From positions 124,001-188,000 of the forward strand of contig JBAXPV010000002.1 in NCBI GenBank assembly GCA_037132075.1: 64,000 bases of DNA. Reading direction: 5' to 3'. Position numbers and translations under genes: made by a program. The first letter of the stretch is position 1. Every line of letters starts with the position of its first letter. Positions 53,072-63,423 of the stretch are shown here, piece by piece. Below the pieces are notes generated by a model. That model had not been told where the DNA came from and ran no database searches. It saw only the letters and a program-made list of their open reading frames with translations. The stretch comes from JBAXPV01 sp037132075. Its GTDB lineage: Bacteria > Bacteroidota > Bacteroidia > Bacteroidales > CAIXZF01.

Positions 53072-53116
53072 TCCTGGGTAATTATCCAATTTTTAGTCAT
53101 TAAGTAGAAAAGAAAT

Positions 53117-56100
53117 ATGGCCTTCAGAAAAGAGAATTCGATACCTTCAGGCTTCTCACAAATTGTTGTGAGCCTGGCATCTCCTGAAACCATCCTGGAA
53201 ATGTCCAGCGGTGAAGTGCTCAAACCTGAAACCATCAATTACAGGACTTACAAACCAGAAAGGGACGGCCTTTTCTGTGAGCGTATCTTTGGTCCTGTAA
53301 AAGATTGGGAATGCCATTGCGGAAAATATAAAAGGATCCGTTATAAAGGCATTATTTGTGACCGTTGCGGGGTTGAAGTCACAGAGAAAAAAGTCAGAAG
53401 AGAACGTATGGGGCACATCCAATTGGTTGTGCCAGTCGCTCATATCTGGTTTTTCAGGTCGATCCCGAATAAAATAGGAGCTCTGTTAGGACTTCCTTCA
53501 AAAAAGCTTGACGCTATCATTTATTACGAACGTTACGTGGTTATTGCACCCGGCGTTAAAGAAAAAGATGGTTTAAAAGCTCTGGATTTCCTGACAGAAG
53601 AAGAGTATTTTGAGATTATAGACACACTTCCTCCTGGAAACCAGCACCTGGAAGACAGTGACCCAAATAAATTCATCGCTAAGATGGGTGCAGACGCATT
53701 GTTTGATTTACTTGCGCTTGCAAACCTTGATGAGATGTCTTACAAATTAAGGGATGTTGCCAACAATGAATCTTCACAGCAACGTAAAGCTGAAGCATTG
53801 AAACGTCTTCAGGTTTATGAAGCTTTCCGTGATGCCAACCGTCATGTTGAAAACCGTCCGGAATGGATGATTGTAAAGGTAGTTCCTGTTATCCCACCAG
53901 AACTCAGGCCATTGGTGCCGCTGGATGGTGGCCGTTTTGCTACATCCGACCTCAATGACTTGTATCGCAGGGTTATCATCCGTAACAATCGTTTAAAAAG
54001 ACTAATTGAAATCAAGGCCCCTGAGGTTATCATGCGTAACGAAAAGCGTATGCTCCAGGAAGCCGTTGATTCATTATTCGATAACTCCAGGAAAGCGAAC
54101 TCTGTAAAGACAGAATCGAATCGTGCGTTGAAATCTTTGAGCGATAGCTTAAAAGGTAAACAAGGTCGTTTCCGTCAGAACCTGTTGGGTAAACGTGTTG
54201 ACTATTCTGGTCGTTCGGTTATCGTCGTAGGACCTGAGCTAAAATTGAATGAGTGCGGTTTGCCAAAAGAAATGGCATCCGAGCTTTTCAAACCATTTAT
54301 TATCAGAAAATTACTCGAAAGAGGAATTGTAAAGACTGTAAAATCAGCAAAAAAGATCGTTGACCGTAAAGACCCTGTTGTCTGGGACATCCTGGAAAGC
54401 ATCCTCAAAGGTCACCCTGTTATGCTGAACCGTGCTCCTACCCTTCACCGTTTGGGTATTCAGGCATTTCAGCCAAAACTGATCGAAGGAAAAGCAATCC
54501 AGCTTCACCCCTTGGTTTGTACGGCTTTTAATGCTGACTTTGACGGTGACCAGATGGCTGTTCACGTTCCGCTAGGCAATGCTGCTATTCTTGAAGCCCA
54601 GCTGTTGATGCTTGCTTCACATAATATTTTGAATCCTGCTAATGGAGCGCCAATTACTGTTCCTTCTCAGGATATGGTTTTGGGACTTTATTACATGACC
54701 AAAGGCAGAGTTAGCGAAGAAGGAAGACCTGTAAAGGGACAAGGATTTACGTTCTATGGCCCGGAAGAAGTCATCATCGCTTATAATGAGAAAAGAGTTG
54801 ACCTCCATGCCCATATTAAAGTCCTGATGCATGTGTGGGAAAAAGGAGAAAAAGTCAAAAAAATGATGGACACTACGGTTGGAAGGATTCTTTTCAATCA
54901 GGTAGTTCCTGAAATGTACGGCTATATTGACCAGCTTCTTACAAAGAAATCTCTTCGGGATATCATTGGTGATATGCTCAAGAAAACCGGCACAGCCAAG
55001 ACAGCCAAGTTCCTTGATGATATTAAAGAACTCGGATTCCGTATGGCTTTCCAGGGTGGACTATCCTTCAACCTCAGCAACGTTATTGTTCCTGACATTA
55101 AAGTTGGTTTGATTGCTGATGCCAATGCAGAAGTTGATGAAGTGATGAACAACTATAATATGGGTTTCATCACCAACAATGAAAGATACAACCAGATTAT
55201 TGACATCTGGACTCATACCAACTCATCACTGACTTATACGCTGATGGACAGGCTGTCAAAGGATGACCAGGGTTTCAACCCTGTTTATATGATGCTTGAC
55301 TCAGGTGCCCGTGGTTCCAAGGAACAGATCAGGCAGCTTGGCGGGATGAGGGGTTTGATGGCAAAACCACAAAAGAGTGGTGCTACTGGCGGTGAAATCA
55401 TCGAGAACCCGATTTTGGCTAACTTCAAGGAAGGTCTTTCAGTTCTTGAGTACTTCATCTCTACCCACGGTGCTCGTAAGGGTCTTGCTGATACGGCGCT
55501 TAAAACTGCTGATGCTGGTTACTTAACCCGTAGATTGGTCGACGTAGCTCAGGATGTTATCATTTCTGAAGTTGACTGCGGAACTTTACGTGGTTTGACA
55601 ACAACAGCATTGAAGAAAAATGAAGAAGTTGTTGAAACCCTTTATGACCGTATCCTTGGCCGTGTTTCCCTGCACGATATCTATCATCCCAATACTGGTG
55701 AACTTATTGTCTCTGCAGGCGAAGAGCTGAATGAAGACATATCCCATATGATTGAGGATTCACCGATTGAAGCAGTTGAAATACGTTCGGTACTGACATG
55801 TGAATCGAAAAAAGGTGTTTGTTCCAAATGCTATGGACGTAACCTGGCGACAGGGAAAATGGTTCAAAATGGAGAAGCTGTTGGCGTTATTGCTGCACAG
55901 TCAATCGGAGAGCCTGGTACACAGCTAACACTGCGTACATTCCACGTCGGAGGTACAGCTTCTAACATTGTAATCTCATCCAGGATCGAAGCAAAATATG
56001 AAGGAATCCTTGAAATCGAAGAATTAAGGGCTGTGGATTACGTCAATGCTGATGGAAAAGCTTACCAGATTGTAATCGGTCGTTCTGCCGAAATGAGAAT

Positions 56101-57415
56101 TCTGGATAAACATACCAAGATCATCCTTGCTTCTGCTTTTGTTCCATACGGTGCAAACCTTTACATGAATCACCTGGTAGAGGTTAAAAAAGGCGATATT
56201 ATCGCTGACTGGGATCCTTACAATGCTGTTATTCTTTCTGATGTTACCGGTAAAATTAAATTTGAAAACATCCTTGAAGGCGTCACCTACAAGCTTGAAT
56301 CAGATGAACAAACCGGTTTCCAGGATAAAATCATCATTGAAACCCGTCAGAAAGCCAAAAATCCATCCATTCATATCATGGTTGATGGCAATGAACCCCT
56401 CCGGACATATGACATTCCGGTAGGAGCTCATATTATCACAAATGACAATGACATGATCAAAGCCGGTGAAGTTTTGGTTAAAATTCCAAGAGCCATCGGA
56501 AAATCCGGTGACATCACGGGAGGTCTGCCGCGAGTTACAGAGCTTTTTGAAGCCAGAAACCCCTCCGATCCTGCAAAAGTTGCAGAAATCGATGGTGAGG
56601 TTACTTTCGCCAAGAAACTCAAACGTGGAAACAGGGAGATCATCATTACTTCGAAAACCGGAGAAGAGAAGAGATATCTTATTCCAACAACCAAACAGAT
56701 CCTGGCACAGGAGAATGACTATGTAAAGGCAGGCACACCGCTTTCAGAAGGCGCTGTTGCTCCATACGACATCCTTGCCATCAAGGGACCTATGAAAGTT
56801 CAGGAATATATCGTGAACGAGGTTCAGGAAGTTTACCGTCTGCAGGGTGTTAAGATCAATGACAAGCATTTCGAAGTCATTGTCCGCCAGATGATGCGTA
56901 AAGTTGAAATCGAGGATCCGGGTGATACCAAGTTCCTTGAAGGAGAACTCGTGAACATTCTTGACTTCCAGGAAGAAAACGATGGTATTTATGGTAAGAA
57001 AGTCGTGGTTGACCACGGTGAATCTGCCAACATGAAACCAGGTCAGATCATCAGTGCAAGAAAATTGCGTGATGAAAACTCCTTATTAAAACGAAGAGAT
57101 AAAAAAGCTGTTGATTCACGTGATGCTCATCCTGCCACTGCCCGTCAGGAACTACAGGGTATTACGAGAGCTTCACTGCAAACCAAGAGCTGGATTTCTG
57201 CTGCTTCCTTCCAGGAAACAACGAAAGTTCTAACCTCGGCTGCTGTCTCTGCAAAAGCTGACTACCTGCTTGGTCTGAAGGAAAACGTTATCGTTGGCCA
57301 TCTCATTCCTGCCGGTACCGGTTTACGGGATTATGACAATATCATTGTCGGATCCAAAGAAGAATACGCCTCTCTGCTTGCTTCCAAAAAGGAGTATGCC
57401 GAGATGGAGAAATAA
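53117..57415 (+). CDS. rpoC: RNA polymerase beta' subunit
   Basis: 1432 residues. Zinc-ribbon CHCGKYKRIRYKGIICDRCG near the N-terminus, the catalytic NADFDGDQMAVHVPL, the second Cys set (CESKKGVCSKCYGRNLA) and trigger-loop region QSIGEPGTQLTLRTFHVGG. Starts 46 bp after rpoB; co-transcribed. Confidence 0.98.
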   Translation: MAFRKENSIPSGFSQIVVSLASPETILEMSSGEVLKPETINYRTYKPERDGLFCERIFGPVKDWECHCGKYKRIRYKGIICDRCGVEVTEKKVRRERMGHIQLVVPVAHIWFFRSIPNKIGALLGLPSKKLDAIIYYERYVVIAPGVKEKDGLKALDFLTEEEYFEIIDTLPPGNQHLEDSDPNKFIAKMGADALFDLLALANLDEMSYKLRDVANNESSQQRKAEALKRLQVYEAFRDANRHVENRPEWMIVKVVPVIPPELRPLVPLDGGRFATSDLNDLYRRVIIRNNRLKRLIEIKAPEVIMRNEKRMLQEAVDSLFDNSRKANSVKTESNRALKSLSDSLKGKQGRFRQNLLGKRVDYSGRSVIVVGPELKLNECGLPKEMASELFKPFIIRKLLERGIVKTVKSAKKIVDRKDPVVWDILESILKGHPVMLNRAPTLHRLGIQAFQPKLIEGKAIQLHPLVCTAFNADFDGDQMAVHVPLGNAAILEAQLLMLASHNILNPANGAPITVPSQDMVLGLYYMTKGRVSEEGRPVKGQGFTFYGPEEVIIAYNEKRVDLHAHIKVLMHVWEKGEKVKKMMDTTVGRILFNQVVPEMYGYIDQLLTKKSLRDIIGDMLKKTGTAKTAKFLDDIKELGFRMAFQGGLSFNLSNVIVPDIKVGLIADANAEVDEVMNNYNMGFITNNERYNQIIDIWTHTNSSLTYTLMDRLSKDDQGFNPVYMMLDSGARGSKEQIRQLGGMRGLMAKPQKSGATGGEIIENPILANFKEGLSVLEYFISTHGARKGLADTALKTADAGYLTRRLVDVAQDVIISEVDCGTLRGLTTTALKKNEEVVETLYDRILGRVSLHDIYHPNTGELIVSAGEELNEDISHMIEDSPIEAVEIRSVLTCESKKGVCSKCYGRNLATGKMVQNGEAVGVIAAQSIGEPGTQLTLRTFHVGGTASNIVISSRIEAKYEGILEIEELRAVDYVNADGKAYQIVIGRSAEMRILDKHTKIILASAFVPYGANLYMNHLVEVKKGDIIADWDPYNAVILSDVTGKIKFENILEGVTYKLESDEQTGFQDKIIIETRQKAKNPSIHIMVDGNEPLRTYDIPVGAHIITNDNDMIKAGEVLVKIPRAIGKSGDITGGLPRVTELFEARNPSDPAKVAEIDGEVTFAKKLKRGNREIIITSKTGEEKRYLIPTTKQILAQENDYVKAGTPLSEGAVAPYDILAIKGPMKVQEYIVNEVQEVYRLQGVKINDKHFEVIVRQMMRKVEIEDPGDTKFLEGELVNILDFQEENDGIYGKKVVVDHGESANMKPGQIISARKLRDENSLLKRRDKKAVDSRDAHPATARQELQGITRASLQTKSWISAASFQETTKVLTSAAVSAKADYLLGLKENVIVGHLIPAGTGLRDYDNIIVGSKEEYASLLASKKEYAEMEK

Positions 57416-57432
57416 CCATTTAAATTACTACG

Positions 57433-57732
57433 ATGAACGAAAATCAAATCAATATAGAACTCAGCGAGGAAACTGCCGAAGGTATTTATTCCAACCTGGC
57501 GATCATCACCCATTCACAATCAGAATTTATTGTTGACTTTGTGAAAATGATGCCTGGTGTGCCTAAAGCAAAAGTAAAATCCCGCATCATCCTGACTCCA
57601 CAGCATGCCAAAAGACTCCTGAAAGCCTTGCAAGAAAATATCAGCAAGTTCGAAGGGATGCATGGAAATATCAAGGAAGGTGATATGGATGCGCTTCCCT
57701 TTAGTTTGGGAGGACCGACTGCCCAGGCATAG
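57433..57732 (+). CDS. DUF3467 protein
   Basis: 99 residues: ELSEETAEGIYSNLAIITHS, QSEFIVDFVKMMPGV and LTPQHAKRLLKALQENISKFE are the family landmarks. It lies 17 bp after rpoC, a position conserved across Bacteroidota, so it is probably part of the rpoBC transcript. Function unknown. Confidence 0.88.
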   Translation: MNENQINIELSEETAEGIYSNLAIITHSQSEFIVDFVKMMPGVPKAKVKSRIILTPQHAKRLLKALQENISKFEGMHGNIKEGDMDALPFSLGGPTAQA

Positions 57733-57746
57733 TCGCAATAATAATT

Positions 57747-57785
57747 GAAAAAAAAATGGCGTTCATTACTGAACGCCATTTTTTT
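57747..57785. terminator. Bidirectional terminator after the rpoBC transcript
   Basis: AAAAAAATGGCGTTCA and TGAACGCCATTTTTTT form a perfect hairpin with a TTAC loop, with A and T tracts on each side, so it can serve both the rpoC operon and the minus-strand remnant that ends here. Confidence 0.9.
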
Positions 57786-58161
57786 CAGGGTTTTCTGTTG
57801 TTGATAATGCTGGTTGAAATAATCTTTGACAGCATTTTTTTGATCTGAATTATTAGATCTTTTAATTCTTCAATTCCATTTTCCGCACAAATATTCGCTA
57901 TCAATAACAGCCAATATTCTGTTTCCACTGATTCTGTATAAGCAATTTTCATCTGATGAATAATTCATTCCTGTTTTCCGCTCCTTGTGCTGCACTAATA
58001 AGCGCACCAATAGCGGTTCCGGATCGAATTAACTGTTCTTTATGAATTATGGATTCCTTCGATAATACATTGGTTACATAATTCAATAATTGTATTGAAA
58101 ATTGAAGACTCAATTCCTGGACTGTTTTTTGTTTTTGTGCTTCCATCCTTTCTTTCCTCAT
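57785..58161 (-). pseudogene. Frameshifted four-helix-bundle gene (S23/IVP family)
   Basis: The first frame (58161 down to 57949) reads QLIRSGTAIGALISAAQGAE and stops after NELFIR. The second frame, 1 nt shifted, continues as MKIAYTESVETEYWLLLIA ... LSKIISTSIINNRKP to a stop at 57785-57787. Joined, they match the intact relative at 26855-27232 (its junction reads DFIHKMKIALKEAEETEYWL). A small insertion or deletion near 57945-57950 broke the gene, unless it is a sequencing error. Confidence 0.75.
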
Positions 58162-58255
58162 ATAGACGAAAAAAGGGGGGTTGAGTGGAAACGAAAATGA
58201 AGATATTTTTCAATTAATTCTAAACAATCGTATATTTACTTCTTATTCCATTCAA

Positions 58256-59740
58256 ATGCGTACCGTCTGCATGGTTTTCTTGTCAATCATCCTGTTAACA
58301 GGATTTCGAAGCCAAGCCCAGAATGATCCGATTATCGACACTAGCTATACCTGGTCCAATCATTTTACCTGTTGCGGGGGTTCAGCGGAATTCACCTATC
58401 GACTACGTATTGGGGCACCGATCACAACAGGAACCTATGCTTATTATACGGTCTACGCTGCCTTGAGCACACATCCCGATGACTGGTACCGGAGAGCTTA
58501 TATCCGTGAAGACAGCAACCGCCGGGTCTGGTTAGCAGAGGATCCTTCCACACCCGGAACCCTGATCTATGATTTCACAATGGTGCCTGGGGATACACTT
58601 CAATGGATGGTATGTGATTCTATTGGCGAGGTTTTTATGGATCAAAAACTCAGAAAGACACTTTATCTCCATTGTACTACTCCTAGCTTAAGCTTGCCAG
58701 AAACCTGGATAGAAGGGATGCTGAACCTCTCCAGCACCTTTCTAAATCCCGGGGGAAAGTGGTGTGTTATGACTCAATCTGAGTTCGTTACCTGCATTTT
58801 CAAAGAAGATTCACTGGTATTCGGAAGTACCAGCGCAAACCATTGCATGACTCTTTATCCACAGTCGATCCCCGACACATGGTCAGCCACCATGATCTCA
58901 CAATGGTTTTATGATTATCTCGAACAAAACCCATTCTCGAGCCAGGTAGATAATCACGGATACATAAATATCCATTACATGTACGGCACAACGCATGCTG
59001 GCCATTCCTGTAAGAAAATGGTTTGTACAGTGTATAACCATCTTGGTCAGATTGTACGGAATGTGTACTTCTTTACTTATTTTTCAAATGACAAAGTCTA
59101 CCTGGCATTTGATTACGGATTTTCGGTCTTGTATGATTACGGTGCAAAGCCCGGAGAAAGCTGGACCATCCGAAACCCTTATGAAATCTACGGATTGACG
59201 CCTGATGCTGACAGCATTTCAGTGATTACCGTTGATTCGGTGAAAATTCAATGGATAGGCATTGGTTATGGACGCAAAATGATCTTCACCCAATCATCAA
59301 CACCATGGCGGTTTCAGACATATTTTCTGGTAAAAACCGCTGAACCCGGATTTATGTTCCCGGGACTTTGGGATGAATGGAATTATCCAAAGCCCGGTTC
59401 GATGCGCTGCTATTTCGATTATTACTCTTACGCAACAAGCTATCCTGCCTATTGTACAGCATTAACAACAGAAATCCCGGTCCAAGAGTCTGATGAAGGG
59501 ATTACAATATCCAGCTATTCAGAAGGTGGAAACTATTACGTCAGCACAAATGAAAGCAGCGGATTTAGCGGAAATGTTCTACTGATCGATCTCCTGGGAA
59601 GAATCCTTTTTCAGGCTGATATTAAACACGTGCAAAAATTTCCAATTTCAATGCAAGGCAAAGCGCAAGGGATATATTTTCTGCACTTGCAAGATGATTC
59701 AGGGAAATTACAGACGATTAAATTGATTCTTACTCAATAG
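58256..59740 (+). CDS. T9SS-secreted protein, 494 aa
   Basis: ATG 58256 gives the signal peptide MRTVCMVFLSIILLTGFRSQ; the frame opens further upstream but without a signal. The central part of about 390 residues is Trp/Tyr-rich and not recognised. The C-terminal 75 residues have the T9SS type A layout (FSGNVLLIDLLGRILFQADI ... QGIYFLHLQDDSGKLQTIKLILTQ), so the protein is exported through the type IX system and probably attached to the surface. Confidence 0.75.
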   Translation: MRTVCMVFLSIILLTGFRSQAQNDPIIDTSYTWSNHFTCCGGSAEFTYRLRIGAPITTGTYAYYTVYAALSTHPDDWYRRAYIREDSNRRVWLAEDPSTPGTLIYDFTMVPGDTLQWMVCDSIGEVFMDQKLRKTLYLHCTTPSLSLPETWIEGMLNLSSTFLNPGGKWCVMTQSEFVTCIFKEDSLVFGSTSANHCMTLYPQSIPDTWSATMISQWFYDYLEQNPFSSQVDNHGYINIHYMYGTTHAGHSCKKMVCTVYNHLGQIVRNVYFFTYFSNDKVYLAFDYGFSVLYDYGAKPGESWTIRNPYEIYGLTPDADSISVITVDSVKIQWIGIGYGRKMIFTQSSTPWRFQTYFLVKTAEPGFMFPGLWDEWNYPKPGSMRCYFDYYSYATSYPAYCTALTTEIPVQESDEGITISSYSEGGNYYVSTNESSGFSGNVLLIDLLGRILFQADIKHVQKFPISMQGKAQGIYFLHLQDDSGKLQTIKLILTQ

Positions 59741-59761
59741 GGTAAAAATATGCTGATCTTC

Positions 59762-61831
59762 TTAAAACTCCAACACTTCTTTCGCTGCCTTATAAATCCG
59801 CTCATCATCCGGTAAAATCGCTTTCTCCAGGATTCTGTTAAAGCCAACCGGGGTAAAGGTGGAACCTACACGACGAACCGGTGCATCGAGATATTCAAAT
59901 GCCTCAGACGAGATTTGTGCTGCCAGTTCACCGCCAAAACCACCAAAGACTTTATCTTCATGGACAACAATCACTCTGCCGGTCTTTTTTACACTGGCTA
60001 ATATTGCCTCAATATCGAGAGGGATTATAGATCGCAGATCCAGCACTTCGATTTCTTTGCCGGTGTCAACAAACAGTTTGTCAGCAACCCGAAGACACAT
60101 GTGCGTAGTATTGCCGTAAGTAATGATCGTCAGATCTTTTCCTTCGCGACGAATGCGGGCTTTGCCAAAAGGCACTTCAAAATCTTCAGGGACAAAGGTC
60201 TCTGCCAATGGGTCGTTATAAAGTGCTTTAGGTTCCAGGAACATTGTGGGGCCTTCAGAACGCATACTTGTGCGTAAAAGTCCTGCTGCATCATCTGCAA
60301 AAGAAGGATAAACGATCCTGATGCCCGGGAAAGTCGCCAGGGCACCTTCAATCGTTTGAGAATGATACAATCCTCCACCGATATAACCACCGGATGCCAG
60401 GCGAATCGTGATATTGGGACAATAAGCTCCATTGGAACGCCAGTAATCATGCGTAGTTTCAACAAACTGCTCCATGGCAGGCCAGAAATAGTCAGCAAAT
60501 TCGGCTCCTTCTATGACGATTCGAATCTTTTTACTAAAACGGCTCATCCCATTGGCTGTCCCCATGATATAATCCTCAGCAATCGGTCCATTAAATACTC
60601 TTTCAATGCCAAACTCCTGCTGCATTCCTTTGGTCACATTGAAAATTCCGCCTTTATCTTTACTGGCAACATCCTGTCCCCATAAAAAGGAATCCGGATT
60701 GTGACGAAACTCGGCTTTCAATGTCTCATTCAAAGCCTGTATTAGTTTTAACTTAACATCTGAGGCCTGATGAATTCCATCAGGATATTTGTAAGAAACA
60801 TATGGAGCAGGAATAACAAAATCAAAGATTGAAGCAGGATCAGGATCTTTTGCAGCCAAAGCACTTTTATGTGCTGCAGAAACGATCTTCTTCATCTGAA
60901 CTTCAACTTCTGTCAGTTCTTCTTCCGTAAAACGCTTTGCATGAACAAGTTGCTTCCTGAAACGCAATAAGGGATCGGCAGCTTTGGTACAGCTTAGTTC
61001 CTCATCGCTACGATAAAGATCGTGTCGATCTGAGTTAGAATGTGAATGAATCCTGACACAGCTGGCATGTACAATCACCGGTTCTTCAAATTCAAAGACG
61101 TGCTGTTTGGCCTCTTTCATGGCTCTCATGGAATCGAAAACATTTTTTCCATCACAATGAATAATTCTCAGATTCTTGAACCCAGAGAAATTATCTGAAG
61201 CATAGCGATTGGCAGTCTGGTCCTTTTTTGATACAGAGATCCCATAACGGTTATCCTGTATAACAAAAATCACGGGTAGTTTCTCCCGTGATGCCCCGTT
61301 AATTGCTTCATAAACATATCCTTCAGAGGTTGATGACTCGCCCTGCGAGCTGATGGCAACCGCTTTCTTTTTATAATATTTTAATGCCCTGGCAACGCCA
61401 ACCGCATGCAGTGTGTGATTACCGGTGGCTGAAGAAACATTGTGAATGTTCCATTCAGGTTTTGCAAAGTGGTTTGACATATGCCTGCCGCCACTGGCAA
61501 CATCGGAGGCTTTAGAAATCCCGTTCAAGATGATTTCTTCGGCACTCATGCCTGCAGAAACCGCTGTAAGCATGTCACGATAGTAAGGGAAAAGGTGATC
61601 TTCTCCCCTGCTGAATACCTGTCCAATAGCAAGTTGAATGCCATCATGCCCTGCATAAGGTGCATGATAGGACCATCCCAAGGCTTGTTTCAGATAATTT
61701 GGCGCACGTTCATCAAGCATTCTGCCTAAAGTCATCAACTCAAACCAGTGAAACAGGACTTTTTTGTCAGTGGAATATACCTCCGACTTCGGGGTGGTTT
61801 TAATCTCATTTGAAGTTTTAGAAATCAGCAT
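59762..61831 (-). CDS. Branched-chain 2-oxoacid dehydrogenase E1, alpha-beta fusion
   Basis: 689 residues. The N-terminal half is E1 alpha (about 1-330; GRHMSNHFAKPEWNIHNVSS, and the thiamine diphosphate motif seen as SSQGESSTSEGYVYEAING). The C-terminal half is E1 beta (about 355-689; LWGQDVASKDKGGIFNVTKG, RVFNGPIAEDYIMGTANGMS). Both are separate genes in most bacteria; the fusion is common in Bacteroidota. It decarboxylates 2-oxoacids such as 2-oxoisovalerate, giving isobutyryl-CoA with E2/E3, which are not in the window. That would supply the IcmF substrate. Confidence 0.88.
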   Translation of the reverse strand: MLISKTSNEIKTTPKSEVYSTDKKVLFHWFELMTLGRMLDERAPNYLKQALGWSYHAPYAGHDGIQLAIGQVFSRGEDHLFPYYRDMLTAVSAGMSAEEIILNGISKASDVASGGRHMSNHFAKPEWNIHNVSSATGNHTLHAVGVARALKYYKKKAVAISSQGESSTSEGYVYEAINGASREKLPVIFVIQDNRYGISVSKKDQTANRYASDNFSGFKNLRIIHCDGKNVFDSMRAMKEAKQHVFEFEEPVIVHASCVRIHSHSNSDRHDLYRSDEELSCTKAADPLLRFRKQLVHAKRFTEEELTEVEVQMKKIVSAAHKSALAAKDPDPASIFDFVIPAPYVSYKYPDGIHQASDVKLKLIQALNETLKAEFRHNPDSFLWGQDVASKDKGGIFNVTKGMQQEFGIERVFNGPIAEDYIMGTANGMSRFSKKIRIVIEGAEFADYFWPAMEQFVETTHDYWRSNGAYCPNITIRLASGGYIGGGLYHSQTIEGALATFPGIRIVYPSFADDAAGLLRTSMRSEGPTMFLEPKALYNDPLAETFVPEDFEVPFGKARIRREGKDLTIITYGNTTHMCLRVADKLFVDTGKEIEVLDLRSIIPLDIEAILASVKKTGRVIVVHEDKVFGGFGGELAAQISSEAFEYLDAPVRRVGSTFTPVGFNRILEKAILPDDERIYKAAKEVLEF

Positions 61832-61864
61832 AATCTTTTAAAATAATGAGAATGAAACAACAAT

Positions 61865-62425
61865 CTAACGTAATAGTTCGATTTGTCCGTCCAAACCTAG
61901 TTTTATTATCGACGACGGACTCGCCGAATTCATGGTATTCCTATTCCAATCAACCGCATAATCAACCTGTTCAAGGATTGCATGGCTTATTTTCCGGAAT
62001 GTCAAAGGGGGAGGATCACCACTGATATTAGCAGAAGTAGAAATCAGCGGGTTATTCAATCGGCGGATCAGATTCCTGCAAAATTCTTCTTTTACGATCC
62101 TGATTGCAACGCTACCATCAGCTGCCAATACATTTGGAGCCAGGTTCTTCCCACCCGGATAAACGATGGTAAGCGGCACATCCACTTGTTCAAGTAGGTC
62201 CCAGGCTACAGCAGGCACTTCAATCACGTATTCCTGAAGTTTATCCACATCATCAAGCAACACAATCAGGCTTTTGTTCTGCTGACGTCCCTTGATGGCA
62301 TATATTTTGTCTACTGCAACGGCATTCGTTGCATCACAGCCCAGTCCCCATACTGTATCGGTAGGGTAAACAATGACACCACCGCTTTTTAACACTGCTA
62401 ATGTTTTATCAATTTCCAATTTCAT
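61865..62425 (-). CDS. L-threonylcarbamoyladenylate synthase (Sua5/YrdC family)
   Basis: 186 residues: GGVIVYPTDTVWGLGCDATN, KIYAIKGRQQNKSLIVLLDD and NPLISTSANISGDPPP are the YrdC signature segments. It makes the threonylcarbamoyl-AMP used for the t6A modification of tRNAs reading ANN codons. It lacks the extra C-terminal Sua5 domain. Overlaps the upstream glycosyltransferase gene by 17 bp. Confidence 0.9.
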   Translation of the reverse strand: MKLEIDKTLAVLKSGGVIVYPTDTVWGLGCDATNAVAVDKIYAIKGRQQNKSLIVLLDDVDKLQEYVIEVPAVAWDLLEQVDVPLTIVYPGGKNLAPNVLAADGSVAIRIVKEEFCRNLIRRLNNPLISTSANISGDPPPLTFRKISHAILEQVDYAVDWNRNTMNSASPSSIIKLGLDGQIELLR

Positions 62426-63416
62426 GCGGAATTCTTTGAATCAAACGTTCTTTTTGAATAGAAAATGCACAACGATAATGACCCTCAGGACATGTTCTGA
62501 GGCCATGTAAGCCACAAGGACGACAATGAAGGTCTTCATTCGACTCAACAACGGCAACATCCGTTGACAAAGGTCCAAAACCATAGGCAGGAACTGTTGA
62601 GCAAAAGATCGCTGTGACCTTCGCATTTACTGCAGAGCAAAGATGCATTGGGGCAGAATCATTGACAAAATTCATTTTTGCTTTCATCATCAGGCTGGCC
62701 GATTCAAGGAAAGACAGTTTCCCGGCAAGACTAACCAGGCTGGGATGACCCGAACGATCCATAATCTCATGAATAAAAGCCACATCTTCATTGGAGCCCA
62801 GGAAATAAACGACAAGTTGCCCGGGTAATGCTCGAATAAACTCAACCCATTTCTCCACCGGGTATTGTTTTGTAAACCATAATGAGGCAGGACTTATCGT
62901 AATATATGACTTTTCCTGGAAAGATGTAGTCCTTATATGGTCTTTATCACGCGGATATAATTTTACTACTGCAGGAGCCGTTTCAATTCCAATAGCCTTT
63001 AAAAGACTGAGGTTTCGGTCGACTTCATGCATATTCCCACTTTCAATGGTATGCGCGACTTTTGCCGAAAAAAAGACGGAAAGTGGATTCTTACGAAAAC
63101 CCACTTTCTTTTTTGCCCTGGAGAAAGCCGTTAACATTCCTGTAGAAAAGAATCTTTGCACATTCACAACTAAGTCATATCGCATGGAACGGATTTTCCA
63201 TAAAATCGACATCAGGTTGCTGTATTTATCACGGGATTTATCCCATTCTATAACTTCGTGAAGAAATGGATGCCCGTCAAAGAGTCTTTCATTGCCCCTT
63301 TTCACAAGGAAATCGATCGCTGCATCAGGATAAACACGATGCAGCTCTTCCAGGATCGGTGTTGCTAGAATGACATCGCCAATTGAGGCAGTTTGTATGA
63401 TAAGTATTTTTTTCAA
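62409..63416 (-). CDS. Glycosyltransferase family 9 (heptosyltransferase-like)
   Basis: 335 residues. N-terminal ILIIQTASIGDVILATPILEEL and the C-terminal donor-binding ISPASLWFTKQYPVEKWVEF and FVNDSAPMHLCSAVNAKVTAIF are characteristic of the ADP-heptose:LPS heptosyltransferase family. It likely adds a sugar to the LPS core. The exact sugar cannot be read from sequence. Confidence 0.87.
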   Translation of the reverse strand: MKKILIIQTASIGDVILATPILEELHRVYPDAAIDFLVKRGNERLFDGHPFLHEVIEWDKSRDKYSNLMSILWKIRSMRYDLVVNVQRFFSTGMLTAFSRAKKKVGFRKNPLSVFFSAKVAHTIESGNMHEVDRNLSLLKAIGIETAPAVVKLYPRDKDHIRTTSFQEKSYITISPASLWFTKQYPVEKWVEFIRALPGQLVVYFLGSNEDVAFIHEIMDRSGHPSLVSLAGKLSFLESASLMMKAKMNFVNDSAPMHLCSAVNAKVTAIFCSTVPAYGFGPLSTDVAVVESNEDLHCRPCGLHGLRTCPEGHYRCAFSIQKERLIQRIPHEIGN

Positions 63417-63423
63417 ACGGATT

